A stretch of 64,000 bases of DNA from Melanocharis versteri (taxonomy: Eukaryota; Chordata; Aves; Passeriformes; Melanocharitidae), in NCBI GenBank assembly GCA_013397845.1, contig VZTG01001534.1, positions 326,451 to 390,450 of the forward strand, read 5' to 3'. This document shows positions 11,873-21,166 of the stretch, in pieces. Both the position numbers and the translations under genes were made by a program. The stretch's first letter is position 1. The number at the start of each line of letters is the position of its first letter. The notes beneath the pieces are model-generated. The model saw only the letters and a program-made list of their open reading frames with translations. It had not been told where the DNA came from and made no database searches.

Positions 11873-13571
11873 GTGAGAGCTGGGGTGGCACCTGGCCTGG
11901 CACTGCCCACCTTCACCCCACACCCAGCCAGGCCTGAACACCCTCACAGAATGAGGATGAGGATGAGCCAGCCCAGCATCCGTGGGGATGAGTCCCCTGC
12001 AGCCCCTTGGCCAACACCACACGGGCGCCTGGGGGAGCCCAGAGGAGCTGAAACCTTCGTTTGCCTTCAAGCCACTGCCACCATTTCCTCCAGAGGGTGT
12101 TTAAACAGCAGGACACCGAGGAGACGAGTAGGGAATGCAGGCCCTGGGCTGTGGTGTCCAGCCAAGGCCAGGGGACAGGCTAGCACTGCCGTGTCCCTGC
12201 CTGCCAGAGAGCCCTTTGCCTGCCGCGCATCCCTCGCTGGAGCCCAGCCCGCCACGTTCCGTGTTTTATTTTCAAATACCCTGGATTACTGCTGTAAATG
12301 TCAGTTTAAAGCCTGTCTTCCCTTGCCATGGCTTGTTGTTCAGTCTGTGCGTTTCCCTGACTCCGGAGAATGGGAATTAAATCCACTCTGGCTCCGTTTA
12401 TGGGCAATTTGCCCTGCGGATTATGGCTGCTCTAATACCTGGGTTGCAGGCACGGCAGAGCAGCACCTCTCTGTTAAATCAGTTATTTTCCAGGAGACTT
12501 TGTAAAGGTGCAAATTATTTTAGCAGGCCTGAAATCTTATCAGGTGCTGACTCTAACATGATCCTGTCAGCTCCATGGGAAGGGAGCAGACAAGGGCATT
12601 TTGACTCAAACCATTCCCATTTGATCCTGCTGCCCATTTTCCAGCTGCCCTCTTGGGTAGCTCCGTGGGTCTGGGGCAGGCACAGCCCAGCAGATTCTCG
12701 GGTTTATGTGAAAATAATGATTTTTAGCTGCTCTTTGGATCAGGAGTGCTGTACCCTGGGTGCTGGGGGCTGCTCCGAGCTGGGGTGGCAGGTTTGGGAT
12801 GGGCTGGGTTCCTGTCAGATGGGTTGGTTTGGAATCATAAACCACCCTGGCAGCTCTCAGTGCTAAACAGGAGTCACTGGGGCTCTGAACGGCTCCTCCT
12901 GCCACATTCCTTCCTTTTCACCCCAAATCCTGCCTGCGGTTCAGCAGGCAGCTCTCCTGGGGGACCAGGAGAGGGGAGGTCTCCTTGGTGTTCTCCATCC
13001 ACGTCCCTGTCTGGGAATTCCATGCTATCAACAGCCTCTCCACCGGCCGAGCCCCAGAGGGCTCACGGGGTGATTTTGGGGAGTTTCCCTTCCTCCCCTG
13101 ACCCTGTGCTGCTCTGGGCTGGTTTCTCTCACTGTAGGGGATCCAGCCCCCTGCAGAACTCCAGTACTGGGGTTTTCTGGCCCAGGCTGGGAGGGGAAGG
13201 TCTGGCTGTGGCTGGAGGAGGCTGAGATCCCCATCTCTGGGAGGAGCAGCACAGAGCCAAGGGATGATGTTCATTAGGTGCTGCAGGCACCTGTCCAGCA
13301 GCAAAAAGCACCAGACCAGAGACTTTACAAGTCCTGCGGAGCCTCCTGCCCCTCGAGTCCCCTCCCAGGCTGTGGGACACAGAAACCCCGAGTCGCTGGG
13401 AGTTTTCCAGGGTGGCCAGGGAGCCAGGACACCACCTCAGCCTGGCCTTCCATGGCAAGTCCCCATCCAAGGCAGGTGATGCAGGACGTGCATCCTCCTC
13501 TACCGTGTCACCCCCCGGGAGCAGTTCCTGTCTGACAGGGACATTAATCTGTGTTCCACCACTTCCCACAG
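11873..13571 (+). other. SIL1: SIL1 last intron
   Basis: A 1,699-bp intron from GTGAGA to cttcccacag. Positions 12240-12550 are AT-richer than their surroundings (tgttttattttcaaatacc, ggcaatttgccctgcgg, tgcaaattattttagcagg) and could be a conserved non-coding element. No exon is recognised. Confidence 0.9.
12240..12560. promoter_or_regulatory. AT-rich island in the SIL1 last intron, possible conserved non-coding element
   Basis: About 320 bases of balanced, low-repeat sequence stand out from GC-rich flanks and contain homeodomain-like and POU-like A/T cores, such as tgcaaattatttt near 12510. No reading frame in it resembles a protein. The call rests on composition only and needs a cross-species alignment. 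Confidence 0.15.
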
Positions 13572-13922
13572 ATGCTGCTGGAGGACGCCCAGCACGGCGA
13601 GCAGATGGAGGAGAAGCTGCAGCAGTACGGGCAGGTCAGGCTGGTGCCGGCGGTGGTGGAGCAGGGCTGGTGCGCCCTGGTGCCCAATCTGCTGGCCATG
13701 CCCGAGCACGACACCCGCGAGAAGGTCCTCAAGCTGGTGGGGGTCCTGGTGGCCTTCTGCAGGGAGCACTACCGGGGGGACCCCGCCCTGGGCACCGCCC
13801 TCAGCCTCCTGCGCAGCGAGTACGAGGAGCTGGCGGCCGAGGAGCAGAGGCAAGGGGACAAGGACGGCTACTTCAGGGAGCTCCTCGGCTCTATAAACAC
13901 CATCATCCAGGAGCTGAGGTGA
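13572..13922 (+). CDS. SIL1: SIL1 last coding exon, C-terminus with QELR
   Basis: This exon gives 116 codons and a TGA stop at 13920-13922, entered after ttcccacag. The human last exon encodes 118 residues by my recollection. Visible family features are LQQYGQVRLVP, VVEQGWCALVP, MPEHDTREKVLKLVGVL and DGYFRELLGSINTIIQELR at the end. The final four residues QELR occupy the place of human KELR, the divergent ER-retrieval tetrapeptide of SIL1. The exon is very GC-rich with many CpGs and strong GC at third positions, in contrast to the CTNNA1 exons next door. The open frame upstream of 13572 belongs to the intron; the initial ATG is an internal methionine. Confidence 0.97.
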   Translation: MLLEDAQHGEQMEEKLQQYGQVRLVPAVVEQGWCALVPNLLAMPEHDTREKVLKLVGVLVAFCREHYRGDPALGTALSLLRSEYEELAAEEQRQGDKDGYFRELLGSINTIIQELR

Positions 13923-14025
13923 AACTGGGGGTTCAGTCCAGTTCCAGGGAGATCAGGGTGACAGCGTGAGTTTGGATGGCACCGGGGTAGGTGCGCTTTG
14001 GAATAAACTGCTGGACTAAACGAGG
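13923..14025 (+). other. SIL1: SIL1 3'UTR (short form)
   Basis: Sequence from the stop codon to about 18 bases past the first AATAAA. If the second signal (ATTAAA, 14055-14060) is used instead, the UTR extends to about 14080. Either way the 3'UTR is under about 160 bases. Confidence 0.7.
14002..14007 (+). terminator. SIL1: SIL1 poly(A) signal AATAAA
   Basis: A canonical AATAAA 80 bases after the SIL1 stop. A second hexamer, ATTAAA, lies at 14055-14060 and is followed by a G/T-rich stretch (ggggcgtggggagtgtcttgtttt) typical of a downstream element, so two cleavage sites are possible. Confidence 0.75.
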
Positions 14026-14054
14026 TCCCAGCACTGTGTGCCAACAACTTCGTT

Positions 14055-14060
14055 ATTAAA
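14055..14060 (+). terminator. SIL1: Alternative SIL1 poly(A) signal ATTAAA
   Basis: The second most common hexamer, 133 bases after the stop and immediately followed by a G/T-rich downstream region. It is the better placed of the two signals with respect to the G/T-rich sequence. Confidence 0.5.
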
Positions 14061-15697
14061 ATGCATTGGGGCGTGGGGAGTGTCTTGTTTTCATGGGATA
14101 CTGCTGGAAAAATGGAGGTGTACTGTGGAGGGAACAGGGTGGGGGCTCAGCTGGGGAATTTGGGATGGGCAGAAAGGGAACAAGCGGTGTTCCCATGGGG
14201 GCTGTGTTTGTGTCACACCCAGGAGGGGATGCTTGAGTCCCTGCACTCCCTCCAGGCCTGGCAGAGCCCGGCTGCTCCCTTCCATCCCCCAGCCCTTGCA
14301 GGGCTCTGCCACCACCAGGGATGGGCACAAGTGCCACCAGATCCATCCCCCCTGTGACCCTGCAGCCATGGGGCTTTGTGCTCAAATATTTGTGGCTCCC
14401 ATGTGCAGCATGTCACTTGTCACTGTTAAGTAGCAAAGCTAATTATAACTATGGATTCTTTTTTGATATTTCTCTTTTTGGGGGTTGTTCAGGGTGTTTT
14501 GCTGGCATTAAATTTTTTTTTCCTATTTTTATCTGAAATGCATTTCCCAGCCAGCCTTGTCAAGGCTTTACTTTGTAGGTTTTAAAAAAATATATATATC
14601 TGATGGTAACAGCCAGGACAAGCATGGGAAGGGGCTTTTCTGCTGGGAGCCTGAGCAATGCCAGGTGAAGCAGGGATCCAGCAGAACTGGGGTGATCAGC
14701 ACAGGGATTTCTCCTGGCCTTGGCCTTGTCACTGTCTCACAGCTGGATTTAAGGTGGCGATTGTCTAACGCCTCCTTAGGGGCTGAGCCAGGGAGAAAAC
14801 CACCAGCAGCCCTCCCTGTCCGGACAGGGCTGAGAAAGTCCTGGTGGCTCTTCCTAAAAGTCTTAAAGCTGGCAAGTTTTTGAGCAGGGGCTCCGTGGGG
14901 ACGCCCTGGGGAGGGAGGGGTGCCCGTGGGCCTCCAGGGCAGCTCCAGAGGGAACAGGCGGTGGCTCCTGGTCAGTGCCACTCGGTGCCAGCCCTGGGAT
15001 GGCCCCTGTGGCCTGGGGTGGCAGCAGGAAGTGGCTGTGTCCCCAGGAAGGTCCCAGTGACCCCCCCGAGCTGTTTCCTGCACACCAGCACAGTGACACA
15101 GCCAAGGACGTGGAGCACTGAAAGGAGGCCAAAAAATGGCAGCAAATACCAATTTCCTGGCAGTGCTGCTGCGGAGGCACTCGTGGGGCAGAGGCTGTGT
15201 GAGGTCCTGGGCAGCGCTGGCGCTCAGGGACCCCACACCCACACCCTGTGTCCCCCTGCCCGCAGGGCTCCGGGCTCTGCAGGGGGGTCAGGAGCCCAAG
15301 GAAGGGTGGCCAGAGGGGACCCCTGGGCTGTAGCCACCCCCTCTGCAGCTCCTGCAGGTCTCAGGGGTCCTGTCCGAGCACTGGCAGTGCAGCCAGGCGG
15401 GGGCAGGGGGAGGTGGTGGCAGCCACGACCCTTGGAGGGCACCGAGAGCTGTGCCATGGGCAGCCCTGGCCCAGGCTCAGCCCTGGGGGCTGCAGCACAA
15501 AGAGGGGCATCCTTCCGCCGTGTGCATGTCCCCAGAGGGTGACAGAGAAGGGCAGGCAAGCCCTGGGCTGCCTTCCCTGGCCATAAATGCCAGCCCAGGC
15601 CGGTGTCCCCACTAATGACAGGTTTGTTCCCCAAATGGCGCTGCTGGTCCGCAGCCCGGGGTAATGACAGGGCTGCTGTGGCTGCCTGGCCCTCCCC

Positions 15698-15729
15698 TGG
15701 CAGGGACGGGGACAGGGACAGGGACAGGG
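15698..15729. repeat. Short GGGACA tandem repeat
   Basis: Four to five copies of a gggaca/ggggac hexamer (cagggacggggacagggacagggacagggct). Confidence 0.7.
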
Positions 15730-16464
15730 CTGAGCCAGTCCTGCCCCAGCCCCCGTGCAGAGCCAGCCCCGCTGTGCTGGGAATCCCCAAATTCCTGCAG
15801 CCTCCCCCAGGCACGGAGCAAGGAAGGGCTGGGAGGGGTGGGGGGTCCTGGGGCAGATGGAAACCTTGGGTAGGGCCCACCGGACCCCCTCCCTCTGCAG
15901 GTCCAGGAGGTGGGATGGGCACTTCCATCCTTAACTTTGGAGCTAACAGGGTCCCCCCGTTCCTCCAACTTCAGGAGGGGGTCAGGTGTTAAGTGCTGGA
16001 GCCACAGAGGTGCCGAGGCTGGGAACAGCTCCTGCTCCTTCCCTGGACACCCAACAGAGCATCAGGAGGGTGGTGCTGGCTCAGCCTGAGCTCCCCAAAT
16101 GCTGGCAGGGAGGGCTGGGAGCAGAGCCCACGGGCTGTGTCTCCCTGGACACTCCCAGCCTCCACCATCCGCAGCACAGGCAGCGCCCGAGCCTTCAGCG
16201 CTGGAGCAGCTGATGGGCATTAATGGATTTTCCCTTTTCTCACCCATTTGGTGGGGTTTTGAATGCACTCGCCCCTCCCCACCCGCTCTGCTCTCTCCTC
16301 CAATTGTGGGTTTGAGGTTTGGCTGCCGTGGCCTGGTTTGGACCCAGCTCCTCTGTGAGCAAACACAGCTCGGGGTGGCCCTGTCCCCTCTCCTGTCCCC
16401 CCGGGACCCCTGCCCGACCCATCCCAAAGGCGGGGAGAGCAGGGAGAGCCCGGAGTGGGAACGG

Positions 16465-16640
16465 CGCTCATTAACGGGCATTAAATCGTGGCACGGAACC
16501 TTCACACGCAATTAAAGCGGCATAAATTCAACGCGGCTCTATTCACCACGGAATTGAATTAAGAGCACTTGAAATCTGGAATGAGACTTATCTCCTGAGG
16601 ACTTAATGTGGTTTCACTAATACACTTTAGAAGATAATGT
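16465..16640. promoter_or_regulatory. AT-rich block with AATTAA cores, possible conserved non-coding element
   Basis: Repeated AATTAA/ATTAA cores (cgcaattaaagcggc, ggaattgaattaagagc, ggacttaatgtgg) are embedded among CpGs in an otherwise GC-rich spacer. There is no frame of interest and no transposon similarity. The composition is that often seen in developmental enhancers, but this is inference. Confidence 0.2.
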
Positions 16641-16948
16641 GGGTTCATCTTCCTGAGATCCCTGCCCTGCCACGTCTGCCGGGCTCTGGCACGGCCTCAG
16701 CAAAGCTGCTGTCCCACTGCACTGCAAAAAAACCCCCAAATCTCCTCAAATCACTGCAAAAAAAACCCCAAAACCTCTCCAGCAAGTCCTCTGGCGTGCT
16801 CCAGTTGGTGCCTGGGGAGCAGCCGTGGGGAGCAGGGCAATCCCACAGCCCTTCCCTGCCCGAAGGAGCCCCCATCCCGGTCCCCACGGAGGGCTGGGAA
16901 TGGGGCAGGGGGTTCGGCTCCTGCTCTCCGGGGGAAGCCGGCTGAAGC

Positions 16949-17034
16949 AGCCCCGGATCTGCCCCCGCCCGAGCCGAGCATCCCCTCCGGCAGCCCCGGA
17001 TCTGCCCCCGCCCGAGCCGAGCATCCCCTCCGGC
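16949..17034. repeat. Perfect 43-bp tandem duplication
   Basis: The segment starting agccccggatctgcccccgc at 16949 is repeated without change from 16992. Both copies are CpG-rich. The exact identity implies a recent duplication or recent homogenisation. Confidence 0.95.
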
Positions 17035-17049
17035 ACCAGCCCTTCCCCG

Positions 17050-17090
17050 GCGCGTAATTACCCGGAGCAGTAATTACCGCAATTCCCTCC
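17050..17090. promoter_or_regulatory. Paired TAATTAC homeodomain-like sites in a CpG-rich block
   Basis: Two GTAATTAC-type cores occur about 17 bases apart (cgcgtaattacccgg and gcagtaattaccgcaatt), just after the 43-bp duplication and inside a CpG-rich stretch of about 16950-17300. Paired TAATTA cores are typical homeodomain targets. Function is inferred. Confidence 0.25.
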
Positions 17091-17619
17091 AGTTGGCTCC
17101 CTGATAAAGTCACAGCATCCCTGGCGGCCGGACCCCCTCGCCGAGCCGCTGCTGTCACAGGGCCGGGATTCCCTGACACGGCGGCATCGCCGCTTTTGGG
17201 GCTCCGAGCTCCCGACCCAGCCGGGTCCGGGATCGTGCTCGCCGAGCCGGAGCTGCAGGAGCCGCGGCTGGGTTCGCTCCGGGATGGGGAACTGCCCTGC
17301 CCTGCCCCGCTCCAGCCCCGGAGTCACCAGCACATCTCCAGCTACTGAAACCGGGGTTTCAGGGCACCAGATCCCCCCTGGGCTGTGGGGACAGGCGTTC
17401 GCTCCCCCGAAAAGCTTGCCTCCCGAACGGAGCGATTGAGTTACACCAGCAACATTCACCTCCACGCCCTCCTCCTCTCCAAATTCCCACAGGAGCAATC
17501 CTTGGGTACACAAGAAATGGGAGTTCTTTCGGCCTCCTGTCCCCATCGCGTTCCTGCTGCTCCTGCACCCCCCGAGGTTGTAGCTCTCACCAGGGGAACC
17601 ACGTTTTAATTTCTTGATG

Positions 17620-18080
17620 CTCAAGGTTTGCAGCATAAATTAAACCAACGTGTATTTAAAAGCTAAATACGTGTAAATCTGGCTGCACATCTTAATATAG
17701 GGGTTGTTTTTTAAAGCTTGCATTGGATGTATGAACAGCCCAGGGAATGTCACCTTTAAGACAATACCAGGAGAAAAATATCCCCGTATTGTATAAATTC
17801 AGTTAATAATTATCTGTAAAAGAAGACCTGCACAGCTCCCCCTCTGAGCCTGTTTACATGTTAAGGCTGTATGAAAATAGCCTATAATTCCACTGTTTAA
17901 TAGCTGTACTCAAGAGGCTAAAATGCTTGAAAACATAATACATTTGGCAAAAATATCCCAAAAACTATTTAGCTTAATTCCGATCAGCGTTACAGTAACA
18001 TGACAGCAATAACCTTAATACAGTAAATTATGAGCTGATTGAGATAAATAAAATTATAACATTTCAGTGCCAAGGCTCAG
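17620..18080. promoter_or_regulatory. AT-rich, repeat-free island just beyond the CTNNA1 3' end
   Basis: About 460 bases rich in A/T words such as ttaataattatctg, tttacatgttaagg, aaaacataatacattt, tatgagctgattgagataaata. They lack tandem or CR1 similarity and sit between GC-rich blocks. No frame of useful length exists on either strand. The texture is that of a highly conserved vertebrate non-coding element; an extended CTNNA1 3'UTR is the alternative. Confidence 0.25.
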
Positions 18081-18454
18081 CTCTAAACGGAGCTGCAGTT
18101 CAGACGCTGACTCCAGCCCAGGCTTTTCCAGCTCCGCAGGAACAGGCACGGCGGTGCTGCCCCGTGCAGGCACCGCTTCCCTGCACCCGACTCGGCTGGG
18201 ACGCGTGAAACACACTGAAATTCATAAAATTTAAATAAGACAGCGAAATTATACCTTGTGGCTATAGTTATCACAAATAATGTACAGTCTAAATTGCAGC
18301 CTGAGCAAACACGATTTCCTGGGTGCCTCTGGAAGCCCAAGGCGGGATGCAGAGCAATTATGAGGAATGAGCACAAAGCTGATTTGCATCTGAATGGCGA
18401 GGGGGGGGGCGAGGGGCGGGCTGGGCCCGCTCCATTCACAGCACCACAATACAG

Positions 18455-19258
18455 CAGCTGGGAAAAGCAACTTTATTAGTGTCCCGCAGCAAAATCCATT
18501 AGTAATTTGTAACCAGGCGTTACAGCTCCCGTCCGTGTCGCGCAGCAGCGGCCGGCCCCCAGCCCACACCGGGGATGCTCCGCAGGGATCGGGCCCCTCC
18601 GGAACCCCCCCGGGGGCTCCGGGGCAGCCCAGGAAAAGCAGCATCGCAGCCCCGAGCAGCCCCGAGCCCAGCTCCAAACACGACCCCCAGCACAGCCCGG
18701 CCCAGGCACGGCTGCAGCGTTTTTCCAGCTGTTCTCCAGCTGTGGTCACGCAGCCGGTGCCTGCTGCAATTTCAGACTCCTCTGAGCTTGCTCCCTCTCC
18801 ACCCCCACAGCAGACATACACTATCACACACAATACTTCCATTAATTTTTTTTTTTTTTTTTGCGTAAAAAAATCTAATTTTTTCTCTCTCGATCACCAT
18901 GATAAACTGAGTCTCTGAGTAGCATGATCCAGTATTAGTGTTAACCGTTAGTGTTACTGTAAAATCCTCTTTGGTTATAGAATATTCCATTTAAAGCAAG
19001 ATTATAAAAAACAGTTTCCAGCTAGAAATCCACCCCTGTAATCTAAAAGCCATCTAAATTACCACACTTCTGCAGGCTGAAGATACACTGATAGGACTTA
19101 GAAATTTGAGTATCTCCCCAGGAAATCTAAACAAAGTTATCAAAATTATATTAAGTAAATACATTTGGAGGAATAGTAAATTTCTGAAAAATCCTTAGGG
19201 TATTAAAAGAAGAGTTCAGGAAGTAGCAGTAGTGGGCTAGAGAAGAACACCCCCTCCT
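18455..19258 (-). other. CTNNA1: CTNNA1 3'UTR
   Basis: About 800 bases from the TAG stop to a predicted cleavage site near 18455. On the transcript strand it carries an A17 tract (18846-18862) and a CpG- and GC-rich patch (about 18520-18700) near its end. The boundary is set by the AATAAA at 18472-18477 and the G/T-rich sequence just beyond it. Confidence 0.7.
18472..18477 (-). terminator. CTNNA1: CTNNA1 poly(A) signal AATAAA
   Basis: The first canonical AATAAA on the CTNNA1 strand after the stop (reads tttatt on the + strand). Just downstream on the transcript strand, at about 18437-18452, is TGTATTGTGGTGCTGTG, a good G/U-rich downstream element, which supports cleavage near 18455-18460. 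Confidence 0.75.
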
Positions 19259-19546
19259 CTAGATGCTCTCCATGGCCTTGAACTCACTGAGGGCCTGCAC
19301 GGGGTTCACGTGCTTCTTCTGGGAAGCCCTCTTGATTTTAGTCTGGGTCTCGTCCTGTTTCTCCCTCTTGACCAGGGGTTTCTTCTCCGGAGCCTTCATC
19401 TTCCAGGAGACGGCCGGCAGGTTGAGGGAGGCCATGCCCTGCGACTTCTGGTACTTGGTGGACGCCACGTAGGAGGCCTTGACCGTCTGCACCACGGCGT
19501 TCATCAGGTTCTTGGCCGCCTGGATCAGGGACATGGCGCTGTCCAC
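19259..19546 (-). CDS. CTNNA1: Catenin alpha-1 (alpha-E-catenin), last coding exon
   Basis: Alpha-E-catenin connects cadherin-bound beta-catenin to F-actin at adherens junctions. This 288-bp exon gives 95 residues and a TAG stop (19259-19261), corresponding to human residues 812-906. It starts VDSAMSLIQAAKNLMNAVVQ after the acceptor ttggcag and ends VQALSEFKAMESI (human AMDSI). It covers the end of the five-helix actin-binding bundle and the flexible basic C-terminal extension (MKAPEKKPLVKREK), which contributes to actin binding and its force sensitivity. The stretch KQDETQTKIKRASQKKHVNP identifies alpha-E rather than alpha-N (CTNNA2), whose C-terminus differs here and ends AMDSF by my recollection. 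Confidence 0.98.
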   Translation of the reverse strand: MDSAMSLIQAAKNLMNAVVQTVKASYVASTKYQKSQGMASLNLPAVSWKMKAPEKKPLVKREKQDETQTKIKRASQKKHVNPVQALSEFKAMESI

Positions 19547-20200
19547 CTGCCAAGGGACACACAGTTACACTCAGAGCCCCAAATAAACTCAGTGCTCCAC
19601 TCAGAACAGCACAGGCCTGGCGGTAAAACCGCTTGGAAAGTGATTTATGGAACTGATTCATGCTTTTCCTTTGACACCTGAGGCTCCCGGTTTGAGGCAG
19701 GATTTTTCTTTGGACTCTCAGGGGTTTCAGACCTGACTTGTGCCACCAACACAAAAGCAGGGTTTGCCCCCCTGTCTGCATTTTCCATATTAATGGCAAT
19801 GGGAACGATTTGAATTCTGCCCTTTGCTTTCGTGACTCAGCTTTAACAGTTGCTTCTTCTCTAATGCAATTAATAAAGCTGTAGTAATATCTTAATCACT
19901 GATAATAAATATTTAAATTGTCCTAGAATACTAACTTGTATTGGGAAGGAAAGAACACAACTGCATCACCAGCCAGGCCTGGAGCCCTTTCCCAGCTGGT
20001 TCCTGATTTACAAGAGCATCAAAACAAGGAAAAACATGAATTTGTCAAAGCTGCAGGGCACATCAGGGACAAAGAGCTGAGACCAGGGCTGGGTGGGAGA
20101 GAAAAGGGAGGAGGAGCAGTGACCTCAGCTGGGACCCCTTTCTCCAGGAGCCAGTGTCCTGCTCTGGGTGGGACCCCCGGCTTGTCAAGGCCAAATGGGC

Positions 20201-20440
20201 TGGGACAGGGGTTTGTCTGGGGCAGGGTTTGGTTGGGAGCAGGGTTTGGACTTGGGCAGGGGTTTGGTTTGGGGCAGGGTTTGGTCCCGGGCAGGGTTTG
20301 GTCCTGGGCAGGGGTTTGGTCCAGGGCAGGGTTTGGTCCTGGGCAGGGTTTGGTTTGGGGCAGGGTTCAGACTGGGGCAGGGTTTGGTCCAGGGCAGGGT
20401 TTGGTTTGGGGCAGGGGTTTGGTTTGGGGCAGGGGTTCAG
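20201..20440. repeat. 18-20 bp G-rich minisatellite, about 12-13 copies
   Basis: Degenerate units of the form ggggcagggtttggtt. The + strand has closely spaced G runs (GGGGCAGGG pairs separated by about eight bases) able to form G-quadruplexes; the CTNNA1 transcript carries the C-rich complement. The long + strand frame through it encodes Gly-Leu-Gly-Gln repeats, which is an artefact of the near-18-base period. Confidence 0.95.
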
Positions 20441-21166
20441 CACCTCTGCTGAGCTTCCAGAACAACTCAGCTGCCTGTACAAACCTAAACCCTGCTGCTA
20501 CAGAAAGCCTGAAGCCATGGCTTGTCCAGCAGCAAACCCAGCCAGGCAGGGGCTGCTGGCTTTTCTGGGGCACTGTCCCCTCCTTGTCACCCCACTGTGC
20601 CCTGAGTGCCACCTCAGACCCTCTGGCACAGCCCTGTGCTCTGCCCTCCTCCCCAGCAGCCTGGACACCACTGCCCTGGAGCGTTTCCAGGAATCCTCCC
20701 AGCAGGAGGAACCAGAGAAGGCCAGGAGAGCAGGGAGGTGCTTTGGGAAGGAGCTGCCAGGCTGGGGAGGTGCCAGCCCTGCCCGCCCGGGCCGTGGCTC
20801 TGCCCTCACAGCACCCTGCTGCACGGGCAGCCCGTTAACACTGCACAGAATCTTCCTTTCAGACAGGTGATGCCTCTGCACTGGCTGAGCTCCTCATCTG
20901 ATTATCCCGTGGAGCTTCCTGCTGCTGCTGGCAACACTAAGCCCCCTGGACAGGCTCGAGGAGAAGGCTAAAACCAGGAGATGCCAGGCTGTTCTATCAC
21001 TGATTTATGGCAGAGGGGATGTAAATCCTGGAGACACTGAGCAACTGCAGCGAAGCCCTGGAGTACGAACTGCTGCACAGTAACACATCTCTGTTCTGGC
21101 AGCACCGTGCCTCCAGCCTCCCAGCTCCCAGGGAGCACGTCCCACCACAGCCCCGGAGTGCTCTGG

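Larger units (their letters stand above)
14026..18454. other. Convergent intergenic spacer between SIL1 and CTNNA1
   Basis: About 4.4 kb between the two 3' ends. Positions 14450-14600 are AT-rich with T runs; 14600-16450 are GC-rich with no recognised gene; a short hexanucleotide-like repeat (gggaca) lies at 15698-15729. Positions 16450-17100 alternate AT-rich and CpG-rich blocks with a perfect 43-bp duplication. Positions 17600-18080 form a striking AT-rich, repeat-free island. No exon, tRNA or mobile element was recognised. Confidence 0.8.

Noticed and set aside
18047..18052. + strand AATAAA as a distal SIL1 poly(A) signal
   Set aside because: It lies 4 kb past two good signals directly after the SIL1 stop, in an AT-rich island where such hexamers arise by chance.
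20063..20870. Long + strand frame with Gly-Leu-Gly-Gln-type repeats and a Pro-rich frame on the other strand
   Set aside because: Produced by the 18-20 bp minisatellite inside the last CTNNA1 intron; no start context, no homology, and the flanks are ordinary intron.
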